From positions 1,550,001-1,614,000 of the forward strand of contig NZ_CP059693.1 of NCBI RefSeq assembly GCF_028657945.1: a stretch of DNA of 64,000 bases. Reading direction: 5' to 3'. Of this stretch, positions 8,831 through 18,134 are shown piece after piece. The position numbers and the translations under genes are program-made. This DNA comes from Thalassomonas haliotis (GTDB lineage: Bacteria; Pseudomonadota; Gammaproteobacteria; Enterobacterales; Alteromonadaceae). The notes below the pieces were generated by a model. The model was not told where the DNA came from, searched no databases, and was given only the letters and a program-made list of their open reading frames with translations. Numbering within the stretch: position 1 is the stretch's first letter; each line of letters starts with the position of its first letter.

Positions 8831-9856
8831 ATGTTGATAAAAATACCTAAGAAATCAGAGTTATCAGAGAACCAGGTAACACAGGAAAGTGTCTATCTGC
8901 AAAGAAGGCAGTTGCTTAGGGGCATGGGCTTTATCGGTGCCGGTACCCTGATTTCTTCTGCGCTGTCATCAACAGCCCATGGCGGAGTTTTTGATCTGTT
9001 CAAGAAAGAAGAAAAACCGGTATTTCCCCTGAAAGGTTTAAGTTATTCCGCTTTGGCGGACGCAGAAAACTTTCCCGAGAAGCTGACACCCGAGGCTAAG
9101 GTGACCAGCCATAATAATTTTTATGAATTTGGCGCACAAAAGCATCAACCGGCCGAGCTTGCCCAGGGATTTAAAGTAAATCCCTGGCAGCTAAAGATAT
9201 CGGGAGAAGTTGATAAACCTATGACCCTGGATTATGACCGGCTATTTTCCACGATTGCCCTGGAAGAACGTATCTACAGGTTACGCTGTGTTGAGGCCTG
9301 GTCTATGGTGATCCCCTGGGTCGGTTTCCCGTTAGCGAAATTGCTGAAAATGGTACAGCCTAATTCCCGGGCAAAATATGTCGCCTTTGAGACCCTGCAT
9401 GACCCCGAGCAGATGCCGGGGCAAAGCAGCCGGCGTTTGGGGGGAGGCATAGCCTATCCATATGTGGAAGGTTTACGCATAGACGAGGCGATGAACCCGC
9501 TTACCCTGCTGAGTGTCGGCCTTTACGGTAAAACCCTGCCGCCGCAAAACGGTGCGCCGATACGTTTGGTTGTGCCCTGGAAATATGGCTTTAAGAGCAT
9601 TAAATCTATTGTCGGCATCAAGCTGCTGGAAAAACAGCCGCCGACCACCTGGAACCTGCTGGCACCGCATGAATATGGTTTTTACGCCAATGTTAACCCT
9701 GAGGTTGCCCACCCCAGGTGGAGCCAGGCCAGTGAAAGGCGCATCACCACCGGCGGCCTGCTGGCCAGAAACCGTATCGAAACCCTGCCGTTCAACGGTT
9801 ATGGCGAGCAAGTTGCCGGCTTGTACAAGGGGATGGACTTGAGGACATTTTATTAA
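8831..9856 (+). CDS. msrP: Protein-methionine-sulfoxide reductase catalytic subunit MsrP
   Basis: 341 residues, close to the family length (E. coli 334). The twin-arginine signal 'QRRQLLRG' (Arg25-Arg26) precedes a hydrophobic stretch ending near 'SSTAHG', so the enzyme folds with its molybdopterin cofactor in the cytoplasm and is exported by Tat. The molybdenum-ligating Cys is C153 in 'LRCVEAWSM'; family motifs 'NNFYEFG' and '[12 protein letters not shown]' are present. The family reduces methionine sulfoxide residues in oxidised periplasmic proteins, with electrons from MsrQ. Its TAA stop overlaps the msrQ ATG by one base (TAATG), as expected for a coupled pair. Confidence 0.95.
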   Translation: MLIKIPKKSELSENQVTQESVYLQRRQLLRGMGFIGAGTLISSALSSTAHGGVFDLFKKEEKPVFPLKGLSYSALADAENFPEKLTPEAKVTSHNNFYEFGAQKHQPAELAQGFKVNPWQLKISGEVDKPMTLDYDRLFSTIALEERIYRLRCVEAWSMVIPWVGFPLAKLLKMVQPNSRAKYVAFETLHDPEQMPGQSSRRLGGGIAYPYVEGLRIDEAMNPLTLLSVGLYGKTLPPQNGAPIRLVVPWKYGFKSIKSIVGIKLLEKQPPTTWNLLAPHEYGFYANVNPEVAHPRWSQASERRITTGGLLARNRIETLPFNGYGEQVAGLYKGMDLRTFY

Positions 9857-10518
9857 TGGTGAGCAAGGTAAAAGCCGGGGCGGCATTTGCCGGCCCTGTT
9901 AAGATAAGGTTGAATGAAGTGCTAACGACAAAAGTTTTTTGGTTAAAGCTGCTGATCCATTTGGGGGCGTTGCTGCCCTTAGTGAACCTCTATTATCTGG
10001 CGCTTAGTGACCAATTAACGGCGGATCCGGTAGAAGCCGTGATCCACTTTACCGGTATCGGGGCGTTAAATTTATTGTTGCTCACCTTATTGGTTTCCCC
10101 GCTGTCGAAAGTTAGCCGACAGGGTTTTTTAATGAAAACCAGGCGCTTATTGGGGTTATATGCCTTTACTTATGCCTTGCTGCATTTGCTGAATTTTTTA
10201 TTTTTTGAGGTGCAGTTTGATATCGCCCTGTTTGTCGGTGAAATCGTTAAACGTCCCTATATGACGGTGGGCATGGCAGCTTTTGTTATTTTGCTGTTGC
10301 TGGCGCTGACTTCTTTTGACAAGGTTAAACGGCGTATGGGCAAAAGCTGGCAGAAACTGCACAACTATAGCTACCTGGCGGTTGTGCTGGCGGGTGTCCA
10401 TTTTTACTGGTCGGTGAAATCCGAGATCATTGAACCTGGGATTTATTTGCTGTTAACCCTGGCGTTGTTATCTTTACGCCGTGATAAATTTCGCCGCTGG
10501 TTTAAGCGTAAAGGCTAG
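9856..10518 (+). CDS. msrQ: Heme-binding membrane subunit MsrQ
   Basis: 220 residues with about six hydrophobic segments (near 30-48, 65-82, 95-115, 130-150, 165-185, 190-205), as in the YedZ/MsrQ ferric-reductase-like family. Histidines in 'TYALLHLLNFL' and 'KLHNYSYLAVVLAGVHFYW' match the expected heme ligands. MsrQ passes electrons from the cytoplasmic/quinone side to MsrP. It is translated in overlap with msrP. No clear terminator is seen after it. Confidence 0.93.
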   Translation: MVSKVKAGAAFAGPVKIRLNEVLTTKVFWLKLLIHLGALLPLVNLYYLALSDQLTADPVEAVIHFTGIGALNLLLLTLLVSPLSKVSRQGFLMKTRRLLGLYAFTYALLHLLNFLFFEVQFDIALFVGEIVKRPYMTVGMAAFVILLLLALTSFDKVKRRMGKSWQKLHNYSYLAVVLAGVHFYWSVKSEIIEPGIYLLLTLALLSLRRDKFRRWFKRKG

Positions 10519-10715
10519 CTTGCTGGCTTGAGGGGAAGTCGCAGGCTTGGTTATTAATCGTATTTATCTGTGAGCTGAACGCATTCCCGGTTAAGTTTGA
10601 GTCTGCAGGCTTGTTGTTAATGCTTATTCATAATAATGTATCAGCAGCGCCGCTTTGTCTGGCCTCTTTTTAGTTAAAACTTGATACCTAAAATTATATT
10701 AAAACGGGAAATAAC

Positions 10716-12098
10716 ATGCGCAAAATAACCCTGCCTTTGCTGGCGGCTGGTGTGTCTGTGACCTTAACCGCTTGCCTGGATACCCAGCAGCAGGATGCCA
10801 AGGTTACCATTAAGAAAAATCCATACCCAAGCTCTTACCAACCTTTGGCACAACAACAAACCTTGATCAAAAATGCCACTGTGTTAACCGGTACCGGTGA
10901 AAAACTCGACAATACCGATGTGTTACTGCAAGGCGGTAAAATTGCCCAACTGGGTAAAGGCATCAGCGCATCAGGCGCGATGGAGGTTGACGGCACCGGC
11001 AAGTGGCTGACGCCGGGCATTATCGATGTGCATTCGCATTTAGGGGTTTATCCCAGTCCTTCGGTGGGTTCGCATCAGGACGGCAACGAAATGACCTCGC
11101 CGAATACCTCCGAGGTATGGGCCGAGCACAGTGTCTGGCCGCAAGATCCCGGTTTTGAAGCGGCGCGTGCCGGCGGCGTGACTAGCTTGCAAATTTTACC
11201 CGGTTCCGCCAATTTATTTGGCGGCCGTGGCGTAACCTTGCGCAATGTGCCCAGCGTGACCATGCAGGGCATGAAATTTCCCGATGCCCCTTACGGTTTG
11301 AAGATGGCTTGTGGTGAAAACCCGAAACGGGTTTATGGCGATCGTAAGGAATTGCCTTCCACCCGTATGGGTAATATGGCGGGCTATAGAGCCGCCTGGG
11401 CAGAAGCTACCGAATATAAGCGGGCCTGGGACAAATATGAGCGTGATTATGCCGCAGGTAAAAATCCGCAGGCACCGGAGCGAGATTTAACCCTGGATAC
11501 CCTCAAAGGGGTGCTCGATGGCGAGATCCTCATTCACAATCATTGTTATAAAGCCGAAGAAATGGCGATGATGATAGATTTAGGGAAAGAATTTAATTAC
11601 CACTCGGGCACTTTCCATCATGCCATTGAGGCCTATAAAATTGCCGAGCCGCTGGCTGAGAACGGCAACTGTGCCGCCATGTGGCCGGACTGGTGGGGCT
11701 TTAAAATGGAAGCCTATGATATGGTTCAGGAAAATGTTGCCATTGTTGATGCGGTGAAAAATTCCTGTGCAATTGTGCATTCTGACTCCGACAGCACCAT
11801 TCAAAGATTAAACCAGGAAGCCGGTAAAATCCTATACCGGGCCAAAGAAAGCGGCTTTGCCTTAACCGAGGCGGATGCCGTTGGCTGGATCACTTTAAAT
11901 CCGGCGAAATCTTTAGGTATAAGCGATAAAACCGGTTCGGTGGAAGTGGGGAAAAATGCCGATGTGGTGTTGTGGAACCGTAATCCTTTCAGTGTTTATG
12001 CCCAGGCAGAGCAAGTTTTTGTTGATGGCGCAAAAGTTTATGATCGCATTGATGAAAAATATCAGGCGAAAAGCGACTTTTTACTGGGACAGAAATAA
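10716..12098 (+). CDS. Exported lipoprotein amidohydrolase (metal-dependent)
   Basis: 460 residues. Signal peptide with lipobox LTAC (Cys20), so probably a periplasm-facing lipoprotein. The amidohydrolase-superfamily fold is indicated by 'GIIDVHSHLG' (His106/His108, the HxH metal motif), 'IHNHCYK' (His274/His276), 'YHSGTFHH' and 'VHSDSDS' near 355-360 (the metal Asp region), plus the C-terminal 'GSVEVGKNADVVLWN' typical of imidazolonepropionase-like enzymes. The substrate is not readable. It is followed after 11 nt by a paralogous amidohydrolase that lacks the metal ligands; the two form an operon and perhaps a complex. The gap before it (10519-10715) shows AT-rich promoter-like sequence but no confident site. 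Confidence 0.85.
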   Translation: MRKITLPLLAAGVSVTLTACLDTQQQDAKVTIKKNPYPSSYQPLAQQQTLIKNATVLTGTGEKLDNTDVLLQGGKIAQLGKGISASGAMEVDGTGKWLTPGIIDVHSHLGVYPSPSVGSHQDGNEMTSPNTSEVWAEHSVWPQDPGFEAARAGGVTSLQILPGSANLFGGRGVTLRNVPSVTMQGMKFPDAPYGLKMACGENPKRVYGDRKELPSTRMGNMAGYRAAWAEATEYKRAWDKYERDYAAGKNPQAPERDLTLDTLKGVLDGEILIHNHCYKAEEMAMMIDLGKEFNYHSGTFHHAIEAYKIAEPLAENGNCAAMWPDWWGFKMEAYDMVQENVAIVDAVKNSCAIVHSDSDSTIQRLNQEAGKILYRAKESGFALTEADAVGWITLNPAKSLGISDKTGSVEVGKNADVVLWNRNPFSVYAQAEQVFVDGAKVYDRIDEKYQAKSDFLLGQK

Positions 12099-12109
12099 GG
12101 AAAGCAAAC

Positions 12110-13432
12110 ATGAAATTATTAAAAACACCATTAAGCCGTGTCGCCTTATTTCTTAGCGCCGGTATCAGTGCCGCGACCCTGGCTATCGGCTCAGCATCAG
12201 CCCAGCCGCTGGCAATTACCCATGCCAAAGTACATACAGTAACCGGGCAGGGGGTGTTAACAGATGCAACCGTGATCATAGAAGACGGTAAAATTCTTGC
12301 CATCAATCCGCAGGCGCTGCCGGCAGGGCTTGCTGCCGAGAGGATCATTGATGCCCGAGGGAAAACAATTACACCGGGTTTTATCAACAGTTTTAACCAG
12401 CTGGGCCTGGTAGAAGTTTCCGCCGTCGGCGAAAGCCAGGATAGCCGGGAGAAAAAAGCCGATATTACCTTTGATCCCAGTCTGGCCTTTAACCCCAGAT
12501 CCAGTTTGATCCCTTATAGCCGTAAAGGGGGGATCACCCGTAACCTGGTGGCTCCCGGCGGTGGCGACAGTATCTTTAAAGGGCAGGCATTCGCCGTTGA
12601 CTTATCGGGGGAATTCGACAGTGTCGTTAAAAACGCCCTTGGGGTTTATGTGGTTGTCGGGGGGAAATCCAAGGGCTCCAGGGCATTTGATTTGCAAACC
12701 TTATGGCATAAGCTCGAAGACAGACAAAAAGCTTTGGCTAAGGAAAAAACCAAGCAAGAAGCTAAGGAAAAAGCCAACAAAGACGACAAATCGAAAAAAG
12801 ACAACAATGGCGATAAAGAGCCAAAACGTGATGAACTTATCCTTGACGCCTTATTGGCAGGGGAGAAACCTCTGTTTGTTAAGGCCAACCGCGCCAGTGA
12901 CTTGTTGCAGTTAATTAAGTTAAAGCAAGCGTTTAAGCTTGATCTTGTCTTAGTCGGCGCCGCCGATGCGGCTTTGGTGGCTAAACAACTGGCGGCTGCC
13001 GAAATCCCGGTCGTGATTAATGCCTTGCGTAACTTGCCGGAAAGTTTTGATGCCATGCATACTTCCCTGACCAGCCCGGCGACGTTAACGGCGGCGGGGG
13101 TCAAAGTAGTGTTAAATACCAGCGGTGATACCCACAACCTTTATCAGTTAAGGTTTACTGCCGGTAATGCCGTAGCCAATGGTTTGTCGGCGACACAGGC
13201 ACTGGCCAGTATCACCGCCAATGCCGCCGATGTTTTCCATCTCGATGCCGGGCGTATTGCCGTAGGGCAGGCGGCAGATCTTGTGCTTTGGAGCGGTGAT
13301 CCGTTTGAACTTAGCACCCGGGTTGAGAAAATGTGGATAGCGGGTGAGGAAGTTGGCACCAGCAGCCGTCAGGATGCGCTAAGAGAGCGCTATATCAGTA
13401 AAAGTACATTGCCAAAGGCTTATGTGAAATAA
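12110..13432 (+). CDS. Exported amidohydrolase-like protein lacking the HxH metal motif
   Basis: 440 residues with a cleavable signal peptide (…IGSASAQP). The overall amidohydrolase architecture is kept: an N-terminal beta domain 'VIIEDGKILAINP', 'TPGFINSF' at the place of the HxH motif, and a C-terminal 'AGRIAVGQAADLVLWSGDPFE'. However, the HxH position reads Asn-Ser-Phe (residues 93-95), and no convincing metal-binding His pair or catalytic Asp motif follows. A lysine-rich, charged insert lies at about 201-242 (e.g. 'KEKTKQEAKEK'). The RBS is AAGGAAAG before the ATG. It is probably a non-catalytic partner or regulatory subunit of the upstream enzyme (inference). Confidence 0.8.
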   Translation: MKLLKTPLSRVALFLSAGISAATLAIGSASAQPLAITHAKVHTVTGQGVLTDATVIIEDGKILAINPQALPAGLAAERIIDARGKTITPGFINSFNQLGLVEVSAVGESQDSREKKADITFDPSLAFNPRSSLIPYSRKGGITRNLVAPGGGDSIFKGQAFAVDLSGEFDSVVKNALGVYVVVGGKSKGSRAFDLQTLWHKLEDRQKALAKEKTKQEAKEKANKDDKSKKDNNGDKEPKRDELILDALLAGEKPLFVKANRASDLLQLIKLKQAFKLDLVLVGAADAALVAKQLAAAEIPVVINALRNLPESFDAMHTSLTSPATLTAAGVKVVLNTSGDTHNLYQLRFTAGNAVANGLSATQALASITANAADVFHLDAGRIAVGQAADLVLWSGDPFELSTRVEKMWIAGEEVGTSSRQDALRERYISKSTLPKAYVK

Positions 13433-13554
13433 GCTTTTGCTTGAACAGATGTTAAAGCTGGAGTTGCCGCAGGCGGAGCGATTTTCCGCCTGAACTTCTC
13501 TTTAGCGCTTGCTGGTTATGGCTGCTAGTGATGACCGTGAGTTATGAAAATAAT

Positions 13555-13582
13555 AAGTCACGGATAATCGTGGCTTTTTTTT
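13555..13582 (+). terminator. Terminator after the amidohydrolase pair
   Basis: Stem AAGTCACG / CGTGGCTT (one G·T pair), loop GATAAT, then a run of eight T. A second hairpin, CAGGCGGA / TCCGCCTG at 13470-13492, lies just upstream without a strong T tract. The rest of the 13433-13760 gap is AT-rich leader with nothing recognised. Confidence 0.7.
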
Positions 13583-13760
13583 ACTATTTAAGTGCATAAT
13601 GCCTGAACAGGAATTTAATTTGATGTTGTTTATGCTTAGCTGTTATCCGTTAGTGCTGAACAACCCCGCTTGAATATTAATAAAGAACTTAAAAAATCAT
13701 CTTATTTATACTTGCTGTATTGCTTGTTGTAGTAGCATTATTTGAAATACGGAGTGCAAA

Positions 13761-14630
13761 ATGTCCAGCTCTATCCTGTTTGCCAACCAATTTGGCCAGG
13801 TTGATAAAACCACTTTCGGTGAGGCGATACGTGGTTTATTGATTAAACATCAGTATTGTCAAGCCAAGATCAGCCTTTACGGCGGACAGGTATTAACCTG
13901 GCAACCTGAGGAGCATCAAGCGGTTTTATGGTTAAGCCAGGACAGTGAGTTTTCTCCCGGCAAGGCGATCCGCGGCGGTATTCCTTTGTGTTGGCCCTGG
14001 TTTGGCCCTTATAAAGATGGTGGCAATCACGGTTTTGCCCGGCAGCAGGTATGGCAGCTGGACAGTATAGATGTCGATAAGGATGCGGTAACGGTTATTC
14101 TCAGCTGGCATGGCGAAAAGGTGCACCCCTTATGGCCGGCGGCATGTGAACTGCGCCAGGAGCTGGTATTGGGCAAAGAATTCAAGCAAACCTTGTATAT
14201 GAAAAATGCCGGGGATATTGAGCTTGAATATAGCGGCGCCCTGCACAGCTATTTTTGTGTCAGCGCCCCGGAAAATGTCGATATCAAGGCATTAAACCCG
14301 GCTAAGTTTGATGATAAGTTAACCGGGGAAAAGGGACAAACGGCAATATTACCTCATTGCCGGGGACCGCTGGACAGGGTATATCATTATGATAAAGCGG
14401 TGCAGCTTGTTGATCGCCACTGGCAGCGCACCATAGAGATCTTGCCGGAAAATACCCGCCAATGGGTAGTCTGGAATCCGGGCACGGCTACGGCGGAAAA
14501 AATGTCTGATGTCCATCGCGGCGGCGAGCATGAATTTGTCTGTGTCGAAGCGGCCAATAGCCAAGGGCAAAAACTGCCGCCGGGACGCTGGGTGACTATG
14601 GGTCAAACCATCAGGGTAAGCGAGCATTAA
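13761..14630 (+). CDS. yeaD: D-hexose-6-phosphate mutarotase (YeaD-like)
   Basis: 289 residues, usual family length. Galactose-mutarotase-like fold markers: 'ISLYGGQVLTW', 'AVLWLSQ', 'KAIRGGIPLCWPWFG', 'NHGFARQQVW' (with the conserved His-Gly-Phe-Ala-Arg), 'LHSYFCVS' and 'VVWNPG', all typical of glucose-6-phosphate 1-epimerases. It interconverts anomers of hexose 6-phosphates in the cytoplasm. The RBS ACGGAGTG precedes the ATG. Its stop codon overlaps the stop of the convergent diguanylate cyclase gene by 4 nt, so there is no room for a terminator between them. Confidence 0.9.
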   Translation: MSSSILFANQFGQVDKTTFGEAIRGLLIKHQYCQAKISLYGGQVLTWQPEEHQAVLWLSQDSEFSPGKAIRGGIPLCWPWFGPYKDGGNHGFARQQVWQLDSIDVDKDAVTVILSWHGEKVHPLWPAACELRQELVLGKEFKQTLYMKNAGDIELEYSGALHSYFCVSAPENVDIKALNPAKFDDKLTGEKGQTAILPHCRGPLDRVYHYDKAVQLVDRHWQRTIEILPENTRQWVVWNPGTATAEKMSDVHRGGEHEFVCVEAANSQGQKLPPGRWVTMGQTIRVSEH

Positions 14631-16072
14631 TCCTCAGCGGATTCAGAGTAAACCTGTACCCGGTTTCTGCCATTGAGTTTTGCCTGGTACAGGGCTTTAT
14701 CGGCTTTCTCTATTTGCGTTTGTAAATTGCTTTTTGTTAAGGGTCCCTGGACCAGGCCAAAACTGACACTGGTAAAAAAGCCGGCAGTTTCTCCCGGTAG
14801 ATGAAATTTATGTTCGGCGATATCTATTCGGATGCGCTCGATGATCCTTTTTGCCAGCCCGGCGTCGGCTTCCGGCAGGATAATAATAAATTCTTCACCT
14901 CCCCAGCGGCCGCTTAAATCAATCTTACGCAGACTGGAGGTTAACTTTTTTCCGATAACTTTCAATACCTCATCGCCGACATTATGGCCATATTTGTCGT
15001 TAACTTCCTTAAAAAGATCGACATCCGCGATAATGATGCTGGCATTATCATGTGCCCTGGCAAGTTGCTGGTACTGCCTGTGGATATAGCTGCGGTTGGG
15101 GAGCCGGGTTAAAAAGTCGATTTGCGAGTCTTTTACTAAGCTGGATTTGAAATAATTGATGGTGACAGCAAAGGCAAAATAGAGCACACAGGATACCAGC
15201 ACGAAAATGATCAATTTACTGAAAAAGAGCTGCCAGTATTCCGCCTGTTTTGATGCCGGCGGCGCGACGATAAATAACCGCCAGTTAAGCTCCCTGATCG
15301 GCATTTGTGAAACGATCAGCTCATTATTGCCTATGGCGACCACCGGGGTGTTTTTTCCCTGCGCCCTGTTATCGATAAAGCGCTGGTACCAGGGAAAGGC
15401 ATTAATATTAACCAGTTCATTTTTTCTGTGATGACTTTCTGTTTTCATGATGCGGTTGGAAGACAGGGTGATAATATCCTGAGCGTCAACAAAAAATAGT
15501 TCAAAACCAAATCTTTGCTGAAACTGGCGGAATTTCTCGGCAAAATAATTCAGGTCAATGGCTACGCCGATAAAACCAATAAACTCTTGCTTATCATTGA
15601 ATATTTTAACGTCGAAGTATAAGTGGGGGTCGGCGGCATTGCCTATGTCGGTATATTGATCCTGGCTGAGCTTTTTAAGGCGATGGAACCATTCTGCTTT
15701 TTGGCTGTTGAGCTCAGTGCGTTTATTGTTGGAGTCTATCATCAGGTTGTGCTTTTCAATGGCGATAAAACTGACCATTTGATATTGCGCCGCCACCTTC
15801 TGTAAATAAACGAGTATGGTTTGCGGGTCTATCTTTTCCTGTTCTATATAATTGATAACAAAGGGATCTTTAGCCATGTATTGTGAAATCGACAGCGGGC
15901 TGATCACTTCACTGGTGATCAAGGAAAATAAGGGAATAATCGCTTCTTGCTGGCGTTTATTGTGAATGGCGAAGAATTCTTTGAAGGTAAAATATGAGGT
16001 AGCCACGACCGTAATGATGATAAAAAAGAAAAGTGCGGTAATAAAATGATCAAACTTATGGATTACATTCAT
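14627..16072 (-). CDS. Membrane diguanylate cyclase with extracytoplasmic Cache-like sensor
   Basis: 481 residues: TM1 at about 10-30, a periplasmic sensor of about 250 residues with 'DPHLYFDVKIFND' and 'GFIGVAIDL' (Cache-like), TM2 at about 285-305, then a GGDEF domain. The active site is GGEEF (391-395), and the product-inhibition I-site RxxD (RKID, 382-385) lies exactly five residues before it, so an active, feedback-inhibited cyclase is expected. Nucleotide-binding 'ADVDLFKEVND' and 'DEVL' are intact. The gene at 53481 has the same architecture and several identical sensor motifs, so the two are paralogues. Convergent to the mutarotase gene. Confidence 0.92.
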   Translation of the reverse strand: MNVIHKFDHFITALFFFIIITVVATSYFTFKEFFAIHNKRQQEAIIPLFSLITSEVISPLSISQYMAKDPFVINYIEQEKIDPQTILVYLQKVAAQYQMVSFIAIEKHNLMIDSNNKRTELNSQKAEWFHRLKKLSQDQYTDIGNAADPHLYFDVKIFNDKQEFIGFIGVAIDLNYFAEKFRQFQQRFGFELFFVDAQDIITLSSNRIMKTESHHRKNELVNINAFPWYQRFIDNRAQGKNTPVVAIGNNELIVSQMPIRELNWRLFIVAPPASKQAEYWQLFFSKLIIFVLVSCVLYFAFAVTINYFKSSLVKDSQIDFLTRLPNRSYIHRQYQQLARAHDNASIIIADVDLFKEVNDKYGHNVGDEVLKVIGKKLTSSLRKIDLSGRWGGEEFIIILPEADAGLAKRIIERIRIDIAEHKFHLPGETAGFFTSVSFGLVQGPLTKSNLQTQIEKADKALYQAKLNGRNRVQVYSESAED

Positions 16073-16222
16073 CGTAACAACATACTTCTAACAACATTTT
16101 AATGTTTATCTGCTTTTTGAGCGTCCTTTTTCAATAGCGGCCAATATTTGTCTGTTCGTTCAGTGTACAACATTTTGCCGTTAACATTAAAAGTCATCAG
16201 GAAAAGCCTGGCGATGACGAGG

Positions 16223-16900
16223 CTAACCGACCCGTAAATGTTTGTGTAATAACATTTGGGTAAAGGCAATTTTCAGGTAAAAACCCCGGGGTAGAGTTTT
16301 AAAAGGTTTACCGTTTTTATCATAAGCCTGGGTTCTGGCCTGACTGTTGGCGGCTTTGGGCCTGAGCTGTAATACCTGTCCGTGTTTGCCGCTGATTTGC
16401 TCGACCCGGCCCAGCACTATCATGTCGGTCAGCTCCTGCCAGTCCATCGCCATTAAATTTTCTTCTTCGGGGGAAGGGGACCAGATAAAGGGGGTGCCTA
16501 CGATACGGTCGACAATGGCGATGCTTCTTTCTGAGATCACAGGCACCCATAATACCCGGGACATTTTGTTTCTGACATGGCTGTTTTCCCACCTGGCGCC
16601 CACCAAGCCGGTTAACGGCGCAACACAAACAAAGGTGGTTTCCAGCGGTTTGCCGTTTCTGTCTATCGGCAGGGATTTTAATTCTATGCCCAGCGCAGGA
16701 AAGTCAGGCTCAGGGCGTGAGCCGGCACTGGCGCCTAAGACATGTTCGAGCAACAGGCCTATCCAGCCTTTTTCTTTATTGAGACTTGTTGGTACGGCAA
16801 TGTTGGCCTGGCGGGCGATTTCGCCTAAACTAAGACCTGCCAACATTTGTGCCCGTTGCAGTAATTCGGCTTCTGATGAGGGGATATTAATATTGATCAC
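16223..16900 (-). CDS. mutH: DNA mismatch repair endonuclease MutH
   Basis: 225 residues, near the E. coli length (229). The catalytic set D66…E73-x-K75 lies in '[14 protein letters not shown]', with '[12 protein letters not shown]', 'TTFVCVAP' and '[12 protein letters not shown]' elsewhere as in MutH. The enzyme nicks the unmethylated strand at hemimethylated GATC sites when activated by MutS/MutL, so the organism probably has Dam methylation. It is divergent from rppH, the same arrangement as in E. coli. Confidence 0.96.
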   Translation of the reverse strand: MININIPSSEAELLQRAQMLAGLSLGEIARQANIAVPTSLNKEKGWIGLLLEHVLGASAGSRPEPDFPALGIELKSLPIDRNGKPLETTFVCVAPLTGLVGARWENSHVRNKMSRVLWVPVISERSIAIVDRIVGTPFIWSPSPEEENLMAMDWQELTDMIVLGRVEQISGKHGQVLQLRPKAANSQARTQAYDKNGKPFKTLPRGFYLKIAFTQMLLHKHLRVG

Positions 16901-17041
16901 AAAAAATGATATTGGGATTTTGTAATATTATTGCCATCATAGAGTTAACAGGCAAGAGAAATAATAAAAGTATTTATTTGCTAGCTAAGCAAGATTATGG
17001 AAGAATCAGTTCATCTAAATAAAAAGTTGTCAGGAGTTCCT

Positions 17042-17548
17042 GTGATAGATGCCGAAGGCTATCGCGCCAATGTCGGCATAGTAATAATAAATGACAGGGG
17101 ACAAGTATTTTGGGCAAGACGTTTTGGGCAACATTCATGGCAATTTCCGCAGGGCGGGGTTGATGAAGGTGAAACCGCAGAACAAACACTTTTTCGTGAG
17201 TTGCATGAAGAAGTCGGGTTAAAACCGGAACATGTAAAGATAGTTGCATCAAGCAAGCATTGGCTAAGATATAAATTACCGAAACGTTTCATCAGACATG
17301 ATAGTAAACCTGTTTGTATCGGACAAAAGCAGAAGTGGTTTTTACTTAAGCTAACCAGTGAAGAATCCGCTGTGGATCTGTTGCACTCGGCCCATCCGGA
17401 ATTTGATGACTGGCGCTGGGTGAGTTACTGGTATCCGGTCCGCCAGGTGGTATCATTTAAGCGAGATGTTTACCGGAAAGTGATGAAAGAATTTGCACCC
17501 GTTGGTTTGCCGTTTAACCGCCAGGAAAGGCGAAAACGCAGGGCCTGA
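17042..17548 (+). CDS. rppH: RNA pyrophosphohydrolase RppH (GTG start)
   Basis: 168 residues from the GTG at 17042. This start is chosen because AGGAG (17032-17036) sits five bases before it and because the protein then begins '[12 protein letters not shown]', matching the family N-terminus; the ATG at 16997 would add 15 residues with no family support. The Nudix box runs from Gly38 to Leu60 ('[11 protein letters not shown]' … 'RELHEEVGL'). Other family blocks include 'RYKLPKR', '[11 protein letters not shown]' and '[18 protein letters not shown]'. RppH removes pyrophosphate from 5'-triphosphorylated RNA and so starts mRNA decay. The last ~45 nt of the gene are the first unit of a downstream tandem repeat. 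Confidence 0.95.
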   Translation: MIDAEGYRANVGIVIINDRGQVFWARRFGQHSWQFPQGGVDEGETAEQTLFRELHEEVGLKPEHVKIVASSKHWLRYKLPKRFIRHDSKPVCIGQKQKWFLLKLTSEESAVDLLHSAHPEFDDWRWVSYWYPVRQVVSFKRDVYRKVMKEFAPVGLPFNRQERRKRRA

Positions 17549-17961
17549 ACGCAGGGCCTGATTATTACTATGCTGCTTTAGAGAAAAGCATCGAGTGCTG
17601 ATGAGTTAATGGGATAAGCATTTGCAACTCTGCCATAGATGGTTTGCCGTTTAACCGCCAGGAAAGGCGAAAACGCAGGGCCTGATTATTACTATGCTGC
17701 TTTAGAGAAAAGCATCGTGTGCTGATGAGTTAATGGGATAAGCATTTGCAACTCTGCCATAGATATGGTTTGCCGTTTAACCGCCAAGAAAGGCGAAAAC
17801 GCAGGGCCTGATTATTACTATGCTGCTTTAGAGAAAAGCATCGAGTGCTGATGAGTTAATGGGATAAGCATTTGCAACTCTGCCATAGATGGTTTGCCGT
17901 TTAACCGCCAGGAAAGGCGAAAACGCAGGGCCTGATTATTACTATGCTGCTTTAGAGAAAA
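17504..17961 (+). repeat. Tandem repeat (about 124 bp, 3.6 copies) copying the rppH 3' end
   Basis: Copy 1 is 17504-17640 (137 bp, and includes the last codons and stop of rppH), copy 2 17641-17764, copy 3 17767-17890, partial copy 4 17891-17961 (71 bp). Copies 2 and 3 are both 124 bp and separated by an extra AT. Copy 1 is longer by exactly 13 bp because AACGCAGGGCCTG is itself doubled there. Copies differ by only a few substitutions. Each copy repeats the codons for the basic C-terminus of RppH plus its TGA. The gap 17549-18134 contains nothing else I recognise except about 170 bp of leader before ptsP. Confidence 0.92.
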
Positions 17962-18134
17962 AAGTTTTATTCGCTCATTTAGTTCAGTTTTATGGCTTGC
18001 TCTCGGGCAAGCCGTTTATTAAGGCATCAGGGAGAGCTGTTACTCAAATTTTAACTTTGACTATTAAAATCATTCATCTTTGATAGTTCCCGTTTTTCAA
18101 AATTTTTATCGTTAGTTTTGTAATAGGAAATTGC

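Noticed and set aside
17504-17961. Tandem repeat considered as a CRISPR array
   Set aside because: Units of 124 bp are contiguous, nearly identical throughout, have no unique spacers and start within rppH; no cas genes.
17889-18083. Small + strand open frame after the rppH repeats
   Set aside because: It begins in repeat copy 4 out of the rppH frame, with no RBS or family support.
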